From: Pelecanus crispus
Taxonomy: Eukaryota > Chordata > Aves > Pelecaniformes > Pelecanidae
DNA: 64,000 bases
Reading direction: 5' to 3'
NCBI RefSeq assembly: GCF_030463565.1
Contig: NC_134676.1
Location: 28,025,228-28,089,227 of the forward strand
Below, in pieces: positions 52,901-64,000 of the stretch; position 1 is the first letter of the stretch; each line of letters begins with the position of its first letter. Made by a program: the position numbers and the translations under genes. The notes under the pieces are model-generated. The model did not search any database and was not told where the DNA came from. It saw only the letters and a program-made list of their open reading frames with translations.

Positions 52901-55900
52901 AATAACAGGCTGCAACTATTTTGAACAAGTCAGGGGAAGAAGGAGAGGAAAAGAGTCAGAACTGTTCTAATTTTGGCCTCACTTACGCACAGAAAGTATT
53001 TCTAAAGTTATGGTGGTGACTGGTAGTGACCAGTGTCTGCACATGTAAATACAATTTCTTCAGCTTCCAGTACTGAAGTAAAACCAAACTTGCCCCCAAA
53101 TAACAGTAACAGGAAAAAAACAGTGTTCACATAGAGAAAACAGACACTTAGTCATCAACAGCTTCAGTATATTCAGAAAGATACCAGAACTCCCCAAAGA
53201 ATACATAGATATAGCTGAAGCAAATTCGGATAGATACAGGCAGGAAATCTTTGGAAAGGCAATAGCACAAAACATATGGGGATGCTTTACTTACATTCAG
53301 TGTTGTTTTATACTGCCTTATAAAGGTAAGCTGTTTCACAGATGCTATTTTCTTACATTAACTAGTTATAACAGGGGTCTGAACATAATTTTCTGAGCAA
53401 TTTGGACCTTTTCTTTTTGTGTGCTGGGCTCTACAGATAGCACCTCCAGGGCTGCCACTGTGATCTAGATCTATTATAGATTATATACCCAAGATTGCCT
53501 TATTAAGGTTTAAAGTAATTTTGTAAAATAATATCTCTCATATCTGAGCAAAATTAAGGTAATTTGTTGGCACTGAAAAAACAGTTCTGCTTTGTAAAAT
53601 TGAGTTATTACATTTTTCCAATTGCAAGGGGTCATTATTAGACTAATCCCATTAATGTTATCAAATTATTGTTTATTGTTTATTGGAGTAAGACAAAGTA
53701 AGCCCATTTTTATAGCCTCTGGCTGTCCTAATGATACAAAATGAACAACTCAGAAGTTCAGTCTTTTGATCTTTAAACAGTTTTCAGGCATATCCTTTTG
53801 CCCAAAATATGCACAAGATGAGCAGGAACAGGAAGATACAGGCTTAAGTAAAATGTTGTTGTGACCTGTACCTGAAAAGCATTGTTACTGTTCAACCTTC
53901 TGTCTTCATATCCTTCAATTTTAATGCTGTGTTTGAATGTGAATTTGTTGTGTACTAATAGTCAGAATGAAGTCATTGGGCAAACTGTTGAGCTCTAAGA
54001 ATAGCAAATTCAAACTTGTTGGGTTTTGAACATCTTTCTTAGAACAGTGTTTGTGATTTAAATCAGCTAAAACCTGTATTAATTCATGCCTTTATAATTA
54101 ATTCTTTACTGAAGCCAGGTGAGTAAAAATAGCAGGCAATAAATACACTGCAATTCACATACATATATATGAGTGTAATCTTCTCTTGCAGCACTAGTAC
54201 AGCCTTTGCTACAGTGTTCAGGAAAGTGCTAGTGTGTACGGAAAGTCTGCAAATGATCAAAGATGTGTGATGTGTCATCTCAGCATCATGAATGAATTAA
54301 GTGAAAAATTCCAAAGGCATAAGGCCATTACTATATACACCAATTTCCATTATGTTGATCAGTTACTGGCAAAGCACTGGCACAAAAATGTCTTTTTGAC
54401 TGCATGAGCAATCCTTATTACTGGTCAAGGGAGTTCAGCAGCAAGAATCACTTGTCCAGCTAGAGCATGCAGATAAATCCTTCAGGCCCATCAGTAAGAT
54501 AATGATGGTGAATCAATTTGGGATTGCCTTAAGAAAAAAAGTTACAGATTTTAGTATTGATAGGAGAAAAATGCCAAAAGTCCTATAAAAGTGTCAAGTC
54601 TGAGAGAAAGCCGGATGTTAGAGAAAAGGAATTTTCCTCAATGCATTTCACTTCTCTTGCTGGGAAAGCTGCTACAAAGAAAAACACTTAGCTTCCTTTC
54701 ACCCAAGCCCAGCATAAAAATGGCAAGAATCCAAACAGTTAAAAATAGAGGGATTATCCAAGCCTTTAGATTAAAAGAGCTTGTTTCCTGGTTGCCACAT
54801 ATGCTCCTTCTTAAACCAGGTGCTTATATTCCTACATAAAATACTTCAGGCCCACTTTTCCCTTGCCGGCCCACTTTTCCTTTGCTGATAGTCAGAGCAC
54901 CAAAAAACTTTATTGTCCTGCAGTGGAGTGCTACTAAATGTGTAGCACAGATTTTTTTGTAACCTTGCCAAAGCTAGTGCTGGGCCTGTCCAGCACTTTA
55001 AAAAACCTCTGAATATCACTTCTGTGCATGTTGATAATATGCAAAGGCTATGAAAACAGAGTTTCTGAATGTACTATGAACACTTTTCTAACGTCCAGAC
55101 CTTTTAAAAAATGAGTAAAAAGATGCATATCATAGCCTGGCCAATTACAGCATTCAGTGTGCAAGTAAAACTGTGGAATTCGCCTTCCTGTCTTGGACTA
55201 CTGCCTAAGTTATTGCATAGGTTCGGCATGTCACGCCTTAAAAACATTAACATGAAATTTCAGCAAAATGCTGTTGAACCACATCCACGGGATGGCAGTA
55301 GAAAATAGCTATCAGGACATCTACTGTAAGTTCATGACTGCTGTTATGACTCAAAAGAATGGAAAACTTCTCTTCTGACAGCTGCAACAATAAAAAGTTG
55401 GACTTAGGATACCCTGTGAGTAATGTTTATTACTCTGGGGATAGATTATCAGGGCTCAAGAAGAAAAGAAAAAGATAAATATAATGAACTGAAGATAGGT
55501 GACTTAATTCTTAATTATGACCAAACACTTATGAACTTATTTCTCAGGTATTAAAAAAAAGGCAAAACAGGATGACTTCATTTTATAGCACACCTTGAAT
55601 TCTAAATATTCCTCACAAGATTCAAACCCAGATGTCTGGCAGCTGTAGTAAGACTGAAGAATTGTTCGTTATCTGATGCAATCTGACCTTGATTTATTCT
55701 GTGGGAGATGACCTATTTCTATTCCACTTTCTGTTTGGGTTTGGCTTATTTGTTGTGTCCACTCCTTGACAAGAGTCTTGGCTTATAAAGTTGGTGCTTC
55801 CTAAGTTAGTTCACAAGAAGGTATTTATCATTTGCGTGAAAGTAACAATTGCCTTTTAAAGTCATAAAAGTGTTCTAAATGTTACTCCTTCAGAGAATTT

Positions 55901-58900
55901 TAACTCTCTTCCATTCATACTTATATTACAGACAGAGCTAGGAAATGGCAATGTTATTGCAAGCCCCTTGGGCACACACATTACAACACAAGCCATAATT
56001 ACCTCATCGCACAATATTTTTTTTCCGCATCACTCTGCCAATGCACAGAACAAAGAGAGCTTGAGGGGTAAAACATAAGTGTAGTGAAGAAAACTTGGTT
56101 TCCCCTCATCTACTGCAGAAGTTGGAAGGTGCACTGTGAATAAGGCTGGGGACTGCAAGATGGGAAAGCAGTCCTGTGGTTACGGTAGTTGAGTGCTGTC
56201 AGGAGAAAGGAAATAATCCATGCCCCTGCCACAGATTTTGTATACCATGCAAGCAAGTCACTTAAAGCTAACTAAATGGTCATTAAGTATGCATTTCACA
56301 TTTTCTGGGTGCTTGGCTTAGCACCTTCAGGTTTGTGTTGCTGAAGTGCTGAACACTTACAGCTGCAGTGGAAGTTATGCTTTCAACCCATTCCCTCTTC
56401 TAAAATGCTCAGTGACTGGGATTATTGCTACCACACATGTCAAATTTGGCACCTAAACTCAGTTTTAACAATATCTTTTTCCTCTGTGCCTCAATTTCTA
56501 CATTACCCCCTTTCAAAGCAGTGTTTGGAAAATATGGAAAGCTTGTGAAAAAGTAGGCAGGCACTCTAGGAGCACCCAAAAAAGTTTGTAAGATGTTTAA
56601 TATATCTCCTTCAGAGCAGAGCTTCCATGGCTATGGAATAGTTTGGTTTAGTCCTCAAGAGGGTCATGTCCAATCAAAGACTTTTCAGAACCCACTGACT
56701 GCTGAGCAGTCCAGAATAGCACAGGCCATTAAGAAGATAAAGGCAAAAGACGGGAGAAAAGATGAGGCAAAAGATGAGTTAATACAAGTTTTTTACCTTG
56801 TGAAGCTGGATGAACTAACTAACTTACTGGAAATCAGCTAGTTTATAGCTAGTCATCATGAGTGTCCTTTAAAATTTTTGCATTGAAAAGTAAAAAAAAA
56901 AAAATTATCAAATGATTATTTGCTACCACTATGTGTGTCATCTGGAAGACAGAGACCTACCTATGGCTAGCAGTAGTAACATATCTTCACCTTTTAACAC
57001 AACTTTGTTCATGTACCTGAGGACCATTTGAAGTCTATACAGTCTCTAACGTCTCTTACTTTAGCAGTTGTGCAAATCATCTGGGATTTTATAAAGAATA
57101 TGCAGGTAAAAACAATGCTACAATGGCATAAAATTTGGAAGTAGTCATCAAAAATTTATGACAAACTACTTAATTACCTCTAATTCAGGCATTAGTAAAT
57201 TAAAATGTAAATAGGTAGATGAATGCGAATGCATACAGAATCCAAATTTGTTAAGATTTTGAAGCAACCTTAACTTTGCCCTGCAGGCAGCTGATGAAGA
57301 GGAAACAGAATTGTGCCATGTATCATATACGCTGCACATTTCGAAATTGTTCACCACGCCCCTACCTGGCAAAAGGCCAGTATGATCCCTAAATAACCTG
57401 GAGTACGATTTATGAAACACCTTTTGTACTACCCTGCATGACACTGGCAAAGCCCCAGCAGTCTGGCAACAAGTTGTGCAGGAGGAAAAGGAGGGGCTGC
57501 CCAGCCTGGTCTCTTGTGCACTGGCCTCCTTCCACACACTTTTCTTCCAGCCCAACCTCCAGCTGCAATTTGCTGGTTGGGAGTACATATTGGAATAATA
57601 AAACAGTGACAGAGTGAGCAAAGTTGTTGTGCCCTGAATGCCTTTTGAGAGAAAACTGGAAGCCAGTTTCAGGACCAGATTCACTCTGTATTGCAGCTTT
57701 AAAGTGAAAGAGGACATCATCTTAAGCATGAAGGACCTCGTATGCCAAAACAGATCAGGCAGCTTCATGTACCATATATGCCTGGAAAGGCTGGTCAGCC
57801 CTACAGCCCTACAGCCACTTGCAGAACCTGGATATTCCTGGCAAACTGTGGCAAGTCGTGCCAGGCTATGGAGATCAGAGGGGTCTTAGAAGGAAAGACA
57901 GGACCATCAGAGGTGGGCAATGGTGGCTGTTAAACTGTAGCTTGTCTGGATAAAAAAAAAAAAGTCATGGAAAAAAATAGTGGGAAACAAGTTATTTGAG
58001 TCCCTGCAGATATTAGTTTTCAAATAGTTTTATGAAACATGAAGAAGTTTTGCCCCAGTCTAAAAAAAAAGTGACTAGGAAGTGACTTCTAGAATTGCTC
58101 ATTTCCTTATAACCCAGCTGGCAATAACTGGCAGCGATCGTTCCATTGCTTTTGAAACTTTGAGGGAAAAAAAACTTATCTGCACTACCTATCAGCAATG
58201 TCTTTCCTGGCACAGGTAGTTTCAGCCTATCAGCCTTTTAATATCAATAATACAAGGTGGTAAGTTTTCTATCTGAGTTGTTGCAAAAAACCCCAGCAAC
58301 CCAGTTAAAAGTAAATTTCTGAGTTGGAATTCTAGACAGCTATTATTGCACACATAAGCTTTTTAAAAGAGCAAAACGGGGAATAATTTGCTACAACCCC
58401 AAAGGTAGCAGAAACTATTAAAAACAACTATCAGCTACAAATACAGATGCTCTAAAACAGGTGTCAGTTACATTCCTTTTATCATTCTGAGTAATTATGA
58501 TCATTTTGGTCCCATTAACTTCAATGGCTTTTCCAATTATTTTTCTTTACTTCATTTTAAGAAAATATCTGTGGCTGCTACATTCAGGAATAGCAAAAAG
58601 ATAGCTATTTCTGAAGGATATTTATTAGAATTATATCATAGAGAGGTTTGGATGATGGAATAATTCTTGCCAGAAGAGCAATTTTCTGAAGTGTAATAAA
58701 AACAGAAGTGCTTAATAGTAAAGCTTAGTGCTTTGGATTCATAAATAGCCCAGCATAGTTATTTGATACAACTACAACAATGGACATCAATTTCTTGGGT
58801 GAAGAAACATATATTTTTAAAATGCCAATGAAAAGAAAACAGAGAAGCCAGTCTACAGTCTTCCTCTCCTGATGGAGAACGCCAAAGCCAGTTGCACCTC

Positions 58901-59888
58901 TGTCCAAAAACTTAGAATTGCCACCAAGGTATCACGCATTTATAAACTGGAAATGTTTTTCACCATATTGAAACTTCTAGTGAATGACATAATGAATAGC
59001 ACCGTGACAGGAGAAAGGACATACTGTCCTTTGGCAGGAATCTGGGCAATTTTACATAAAATTTCTTTGATGAGGGGAGGGAGGAGAAATGTCCTGGTCT
59101 ATTCAAGAAAATGCATCTTTTACATTTTTACACTTAACATACAACAGCATATGACTCGACTGTTCTTCCACTTTCTGTCCATTAGGTAACATAAGATCAG
59201 CATTAAAAAGTACCCTGTATCTGAAAAAAACCCACCATGTTGTCTGGCAGCTATGCTTGCAGGACACAAAAACTGTCCTGAGCTTTCCTGCAAGAGCCAT
59301 GAAGAGTCAGGAGCAGTGCCAGAGACGTTTTTATATCTGCTTAATGCTGAGTATGTACACTCCTAGTGACCCTGCACACGAATTCATAGCAGACTGATTA
59401 ACAGCTCAGCATGGTTCAAGCTCATGATCTCTTCCAGAAGATGCTGTTCAACTCTAGACAGTGATTTTTATTATCATCCCCACCATTTCACAGCCAGCAG
59501 ACAAATGCAGCTATATTGCTATTTTGGACCAACTACTGCCTTCATAGCCAGTGGCACTAGGGGAAACCCAGAAACATTCCATTTCTGTTTTCAGAAATAC
59601 TAGTCACTAACTGGGTTTTAAATGAGAGTAGCAGTTAGACCTTCTTTTTTTCACATGAAACTACATTTGTGGTATTTTCCTAATTAGGTGATATTTGATG
59701 CAAAATACATACCAAATAGCTCCAAAAATCTCTTTTTTCCCCTTGCTATTCATAAGACAAACTATTTGTTCAGCCCACTCAAAACATCACTACCGCTGTA
59801 AAGCTCGTACATAACCATTTCTATTTACCATTTCTGCTGGTACATAGAGATAGTGTCAGTGAGGTTGGGGAGGTGTATCTGCACATAC
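49996..59888 (-). other. SV2C: SV2C intron before the terminal exon
   Basis: A 9.9-kb AT-rich intron between the donor after 59889 (AG|GTATGT) and the acceptor at 49996-49997. I see no further SV2C exon or recognisable gene. It contains a 19-bp tandem duplication at 54849-54886 and a 200-codon minus-strand open frame at 57166-57768, which I do not recognise and do not call a gene. Confidence 0.85.
54849..54886. repeat. two-copy 19-bp tandem duplication
   Basis: GGCCCACTTTTCCCTTGCC at 54849-54867 is followed immediately by a second copy at 54868-54886 with two C-to-T differences. It looks like a small local duplication by replication slippage within an SV2C intron. Confidence 0.8.
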
Positions 59889-60048
59889 CTTCTGTCTGTA
59901 GGATACAGCTCCACAGTAATGACATCTAGAGAGTTCCACGCTGAGATGGTGAGGCCGTTGTAGAGACACAGCATACCTATCATCATGGATTCACTGGTCC
60001 CAAACCACAGGAAAAAACAGCTGATGCCAGAGAGAACCATGGAACCAC
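59889..60048 (-). CDS. SV2C: SV2C internal exon (helices 9-10)
   Basis: A 160-nt exon on the minus strand with acceptor TTGTATCTAG before 60048 and donor AG|GTATGT after 59889. The first two bases complete a glycine with the preceding exon (TMLGGSMVLSG); 52 full codons follow, then two bases of the arginine shared with the terminal exon. The peptide includes SMVLSGISCFFLWFGTSESM (helix 9) and MIGMLCLYNGLTISAWNSLD (helix 10), ending VITVELYPTDR. The ELYPTDRR segment is the conserved cytoplasmic motif after helix 10 in MFS transporters. WFGTSESMMIGMLCLYNG is characteristic of SV2C; the SV2A and SV2B paralogues have FGNSESAMIG in the equivalent place. Splice phases agree with both neighbours and the frame is intact. 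Confidence 0.97.
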
Positions 60049-60961
60049 CTAGATACAAGACAGGTGAAACAAACATGAAGTGGAGCTGTATTTAAAGAAT
60101 GATCTTCGTTTTGTCTAATGTTTCTACACAGCGTAGCTAAATAACTGACCCATATACTGAAGTTAAAAACTAAAGAGACCTCCTCTGCTGGTAAGACCAG
60201 TCAGGCAGACAAATGTTGTAAGGGGCTCATAGGAAAAAAAAAAAAGCATAACTCCTGAAATATTAGGATATATTATAAAGTATTAAACTGGAACACTCTC
60301 TTAAGTCCCAAAGCAAGCTGCTTGGGGAAAACTATTCCCATTCTTCCTTGTTCATCATCTTCTGCAATTACATGAAACCTGTTCATGTATTGTAGCAATA
60401 AAAACACTGAGTGGGAATTGCATTTATATAGAGATATTCTCCTAGAAAAATAACACAATGAACTACATCACATAGTTATTTAAGTAAATTGAAAACAGAT
60501 TTGTCATTGCAGATAATCCACAGGAGATGTCTTTCAACTGTCTTACTTTGCAAAATAAGTAATAGGTAAAGGACTGCTGACTCTTCTGAGGAGCTGCTCC
60601 ACTAGCTGAGAATCACCTGTGCACATCCTGCTTTCCTTTCAGCTGGAGCAAAGACAAACCAATGCTCAGCACTCTCCAAAATCTCATCACAAATGCCTAA
60701 ATAACAGTCTTGTAATATCAGCATGGAAGAGCAATGACTGATAATGTGGCCTAGCAGAACTCGTTACGGAACCCTTTGCTCTTAGAGTTTCTAAATTGGA
60801 GGCTTTTTAAAACGGCACTCATGATGCTGCATAAATGAAGTATCTGCAGAAGGAGTGTTTTGCATGTCTCTGAACCAAATCCTTTAAAAAGAGAGCATGT
60901 TAATTAATTGGGAAATCTTTAGGTTTTGGTGGTGTTCCCCATTTTAAAGTGAAGCCCCTAC
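60049..60961 (-). other. SV2C: SV2C intron, 913 bp
   Basis: A short intron between donor G|GTAGGG (GT at 60960-60961) and acceptor TAG at 60049-60051. I see nothing coding or repetitive in it beyond a short A run near 60235-60245. Confidence 0.9.
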
Positions 60962-61165
60962 CTAGCATCGTTAACCGTCCAATTCTATCCATCAGGAGAG
61001 CAGACACAATATTCCCTGGTAACACTGCCAAAGTTCCCAGGAAATTAACAAAGTAAATCCAGTAGGCGCTGTAGTCATCATCGAAAGAAATCTGGCATCC
61101 TGTCCTGATATGGAAAAATGTGCAATTTATCAATTCGCTGTCAACAAATTTATATTGCTCGAGAT
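60962..61165 (-). CDS. SV2C: SV2C internal exon (end of luminal domain, helix 8)
   Basis: A 204-nt exon with acceptor CTTTCCACAG before 61165 and donor CTAG|GTAGGG after 60962. Its first two bases complete an aspartate with the upstream exon (FYNTDLEQYKF). The peptide LEQYKFVDSELINCTFFHIR then TGCQISFDDDYSAYW is the end of luminal domain 4. YFVNFLGTLAVLPGNIVSAL is helix 8, and LMDRIGRLTML is the MFS-type DRxGR loop after it. TGCQISFDDDYSAYWIY is diagnostic of SV2C. Counting back from the stop with the human length of 727 residues, the NCT sequon falls at position 559, the known N-glycosylation site of human SV2C. The second human sequon six residues on (HNKT) is absent here, reading HIRT. Frame and phases are intact. 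Confidence 0.97.
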
Positions 61166-62350
61166 CTGTGGAAAGAAGAAAAAGAAACATTTCAGCTAAC
61201 AGCTGACTCCACGTGCAACTTCTGATTAAAAACATTTCAAGTTTAGGCAACTTAGGAGATTTCACTGCCTCATATAATAGGACTAGTTATTGCTGGTAAT
61301 TTTGATACCTTTTTATCTTAATAGAAACATATGCAAAGCTCATGAAAAAGAGCAGCTAAGGCCTGGAATTAGGCAAGTTATATTAATGTATTTCAGCTCT
61401 GCTTGGACTGTATTTGGTTAAGGCCTTTCAGCACCAGCTGGTCTTGCATAAAAAACACTGGGTATCTGCAAACTTCTATCACTCAGTCTTGCTCAGTATA
61501 AGACCTATTTCCACACCAGACAGCCTTTCAGACAAGACTGCTGATCATGCTCCTGACTTTCTTTAAAGAGAAATGTTCCTGCAGAATTCAGATTAAACTA
61601 GTTTTCATGTCTGAGAAGGCCTTGTCATCTTCAGCGTGAACACAGATGAGTTACTACATAAAACTGTTCAGGCCATTCTTCTTCTAATACCATTTTGGAG
61701 ATGTCTCCCTATACTTCTACTATCTTTCTGTTCCTCCTGTCAGCTTTACAATGCTGAATCAAGAATACCTTCCAGGCAAAGAAAGCTGGGTATTGTTTGC
61801 TCTGAAACCTAACTGTATTACTATTATGAATGGTGGAGTTACAGGAAAGCAGTAAGAAGTGCCCCCTTTTTCCAACAAGCTTAGTTGGCCATGTTCTGCT
61901 TTCAGTTATGTTTTACTAAACTGAAAAAAAAAAAAGGAGTTCTCTGTTTAAACATATGGAAATACGCATCCCTATTTTTTGTTAGAATATTTAGGAGAAT
62001 GGAAATTATTATAGATTAGGTAGTTTGAATGCTGAACTCAGATTTCCATGCCACAGCAAGCACAATGAACAAAGTATTTCAGCAGTCCCATTTAGACTGA
62101 ATAAAAATACACTAGTTAAAGCTACCAGTAAAGCAGTAAATATGTATTCTTCTCTCCAGACTGAATCTCTTTAGAGATGATGAAAATCAAAGAGAAGTTT
62201 ATTATCTGAGGCAATATTACGCCTGTGGTATCTCTAGTGTGGGTGTGATCCTTTCACTTTTCTGTTATAACATTATGGACACCCATTGCTTATTATAGCT
62301 TTTTATTCCCTACACCAGGGCTTCTTGTACAGGGTTTTTTCTCATAATAC
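61166..62350 (-). other. SV2C: SV2C intron, about 1.2 kb
   Basis: A 1,185-bp intron between donor CAG|GTATTA (GT at 62349-62350) and acceptor CAG at 61166-61168. No coding sequence, recognisable repeat family or RNA gene was seen. Confidence 0.9.
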
Positions 62351-62484
62351 CTGTATTGTAGAAGGTGGTATTCAGGAAGGTACAGTTCCTGAAGTATGTG
62401 TTCAGTGAAGTAATGTCTTCAAACACACAGTTCTTAAAAAGTGAATCTTCAAAGGTTACTGATTTAAACTTCATCATAATAAAC
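62351..62484 (-). CDS. SV2C: SV2C internal exon (luminal pentapeptide beta-helix)
   Basis: A 134-nt exon with acceptor TTGGGCAG before 62484 and donor ACAG|GTATTA after 62351. One leading base completes a codon from the exon outside the window, 44 codons follow, and one trailing base starts the aspartate shared with the next exon. The peptide FIMMKFKSVTFEDSLFKNCV then FEDITSLNTYFRNCTFLNTT shows the F every five residues expected of the pentapeptide-type beta-helix of luminal domain 4. It contains two potential N-glycosylation sequons, NCT and NTT. This luminal domain is known from human SV2C as the protein-receptor contact for botulinum neurotoxin A. With the next three exons it gives the last 226 full residues of the protein. 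Upstream exons lie beyond the right edge. Confidence 0.96.
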
Positions 62485-64000
62485 CTGCCCAATACAAATA
62501 ATTTCTGTCAGTCTACCTTCATAGTTTAGAAAGAGCAACAGGTCAAGCTGATGCAACTATACAGGTCTGAAAAATCTCAACACCAGAAACAGCGATTCCT
62601 TAAAGGCAATCTGGAGACCTAATTAATGATTAGCTGATTCTAGAATACTGTTGTTCAGAAGAAGCATTAATAAGACAAATAGCTCCACATAGCCACCAAC
62701 TACAACTGGTAATACAATTTCTTTGATAATATTTCTGTTATTATTTGTCCTTAACAATCAACCAAAACCAATGTCTTGACATTCATGGAATAGCCTTGTA
62801 AAATCACTATTACTTGTAATTTGACATTATGCTTGGAAATTGAGACATCATGCTCCAGAAACTCAGTCTCTTGGAACAAGCAAGCACCTGCTGGTACCAA
62901 CAAGCTGGAAAGAAAGAATTTTTTTAAAGAACCTTTATTTCTTCAGATGAACACACTGGGCACCATGTCAGGCTCACATGCAAGATATACTGGTCCAAGT
63001 GTTAAAAAATGGTTTCACGAAATGGTTTAACATGAACACCACAACTACATTGCCAGTTATACAGCCAGATATCTAACTGGAATTATGTGTTTGCTACTCC
63101 TGTGTCTGTGGTTGCAATTGCGATTACTGTGTACATAAAACAGGTATAAACAAATTGTCAGTAACTTTTCTTATTTCTGAACATCCTCCTTCCTATTGAC
63201 TCTCATTTATCTCCTATCTCTCCTATCTCCTATCTCTCATTTATCTCCTGGTCATCATTCATAGAAAAAATCAATGACGAAGTGTATTACTAGCAGTAAC
63301 TTTCTACCTCAATGCTACTAGACTAAAACAATGCTATAAGCCTTTTTTAGTACAATTCTACCAACATCATTATGCTAACCAAAAAAAAAGACAGATGTAG
63401 CAATATATCATTATTTTTGGGATGTCTTTTGTTTCACATGGAAGTGTGGAAAAAGCTACAACTAAAAAAGCACAGTTTTGCTGGCAGATTTCACCCAAAG
63501 TGGCAACAGTTTGAAAAGCAGTGCTTTAATTGTTATATGGTGGTGAGAACTGTTAAAATGGCAAAGCCTTCAAAACACAGACCTGACTCTGCTCTAATTA
63601 AACCTGGTGTGACTAGCTAAGTATTTTTCTTATTACAAGACTAATAGTAGGAATAGGAACACACAAAATATGCTACCTATGAAATAGTAGGAATGAAACT
63701 CTCTCATCAATAAGGGTTTTGGAATCACATCTGTATGAGAAAGGAGAGCAAAAGCTAATCGTTTTTATCACAGAAAAAGACTTACTATCTAATGAATTCT
63801 ATCTGTGTATTGGTCAAAAGAATCATGTTTTCAGCCCATTAGTTTTAGTTACTATATCATTTATCATTTGTGACAGACTGATTAAAATCAGGCTGGTGTT
63901 CAGTGTCAACTCATTATCATTTTTCATATAACACTTTCCATTTTAAAATGTAGCCTAATTCCAGAGAAGAACAAAGCAAGTTTAGCAATTAGATTAGTCA
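62485..64000 (-). other. SV2C: SV2C intron (partial)
   Basis: At least 1.5 kb of intron upstream (minus strand) of the luminal-domain exon. I looked for the preceding SV2C exon and did not find it. A pyrimidine-rich imperfect repeat at 63201-63249 is listed separately. The short open frames here are unrelated to known proteins. Confidence 0.8.
63201..63249. repeat. imperfect TATCTCC repeat with 15-bp direct repeat
   Basis: TCTCATTTATCTCCT occurs at 63201-63215 and again at 63235-63249, with TATCTC/TCCTATCTCC units between. It is a small pyrimidine-rich tandem array within an SV2C intron. Confidence 0.75.

Noticed and set aside
58625-58665. ATCATAGAGAGGTTTGGATG-like sequence resembling the antisense end of a CR1 element
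   Set aside because: Only a short, interrupted similarity to the usual CR1 ending, and the adjoining sequence does not continue as CR1.

Overview
The window is vertebrate nuclear DNA, not prokaryotic: small exons with GT/AG splice sites separated by kilobases of non-coding sequence, one CpG island, and simple repeats. Two protein-coding genes can be read with confidence, both on the minus strand. On the left is the 5' end of IQGAP2 (exon 1 at 29175-29220, exon 2 at 7744-7843, about 21.3 kb of intron 1, and part of intron 2). On the right is the 3' end of SV2C (four coding exons between 49812 and 62484, ending in the natural stop codon). SV2C therefore lies upstream of IQGAP2 in the same orientation, the order known from human 5q13. 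The sparse recognisable repeats, the G/T-rich simple tracts and one possible CR1 tail suggest a bird. If it is a bird, this block would be expected on the Z chromosome. A turtle or crocodilian cannot be excluded by eye.

Layout: 1-7743, IQGAP2 intron 2 (partial); 7744-7843, IQGAP2 exon 2; 7844-29174, IQGAP2 intron 1; 29175-29220, IQGAP2 coding exon 1 inside a CpG island, flanked on one side by a decayed 20-21 bp tandem repeat (28680-29035) and on the other by a long purine/A-rich tract (29426-29620); 29621 to about 48976, intergenic; about 48977-49811, SV2C 3' UTR; 49812-62484, SV2C coding exons and introns; 62485-64000, part of a further SV2C intron.

The two genes have unrelated jobs. IQGAP2 encodes a cytoplasmic scaffold that binds actin, calmodulin and Cdc42/Rac. 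SV2C encodes a twelve-helix synaptic-vesicle glycoprotein of the transporter superfamily. They share neither an operon nor a promoter. The SV2C exons here give the last 226 full residues: most of the luminal pentapeptide-type beta-helix domain and helices 8-12.

I did not find a clearly new biological system. The best unexplained items are the decayed tandem repeat abutting the IQGAP2 CpG island, a near-perfect 24-bp inverted repeat at 43549-43604 beside an unidentified spliced-exon-like ORF (43298-43555), a nested inverted repeat with an octamer motif at 1830-1901, and a 200-codon intronic ORF at 57166-57768.
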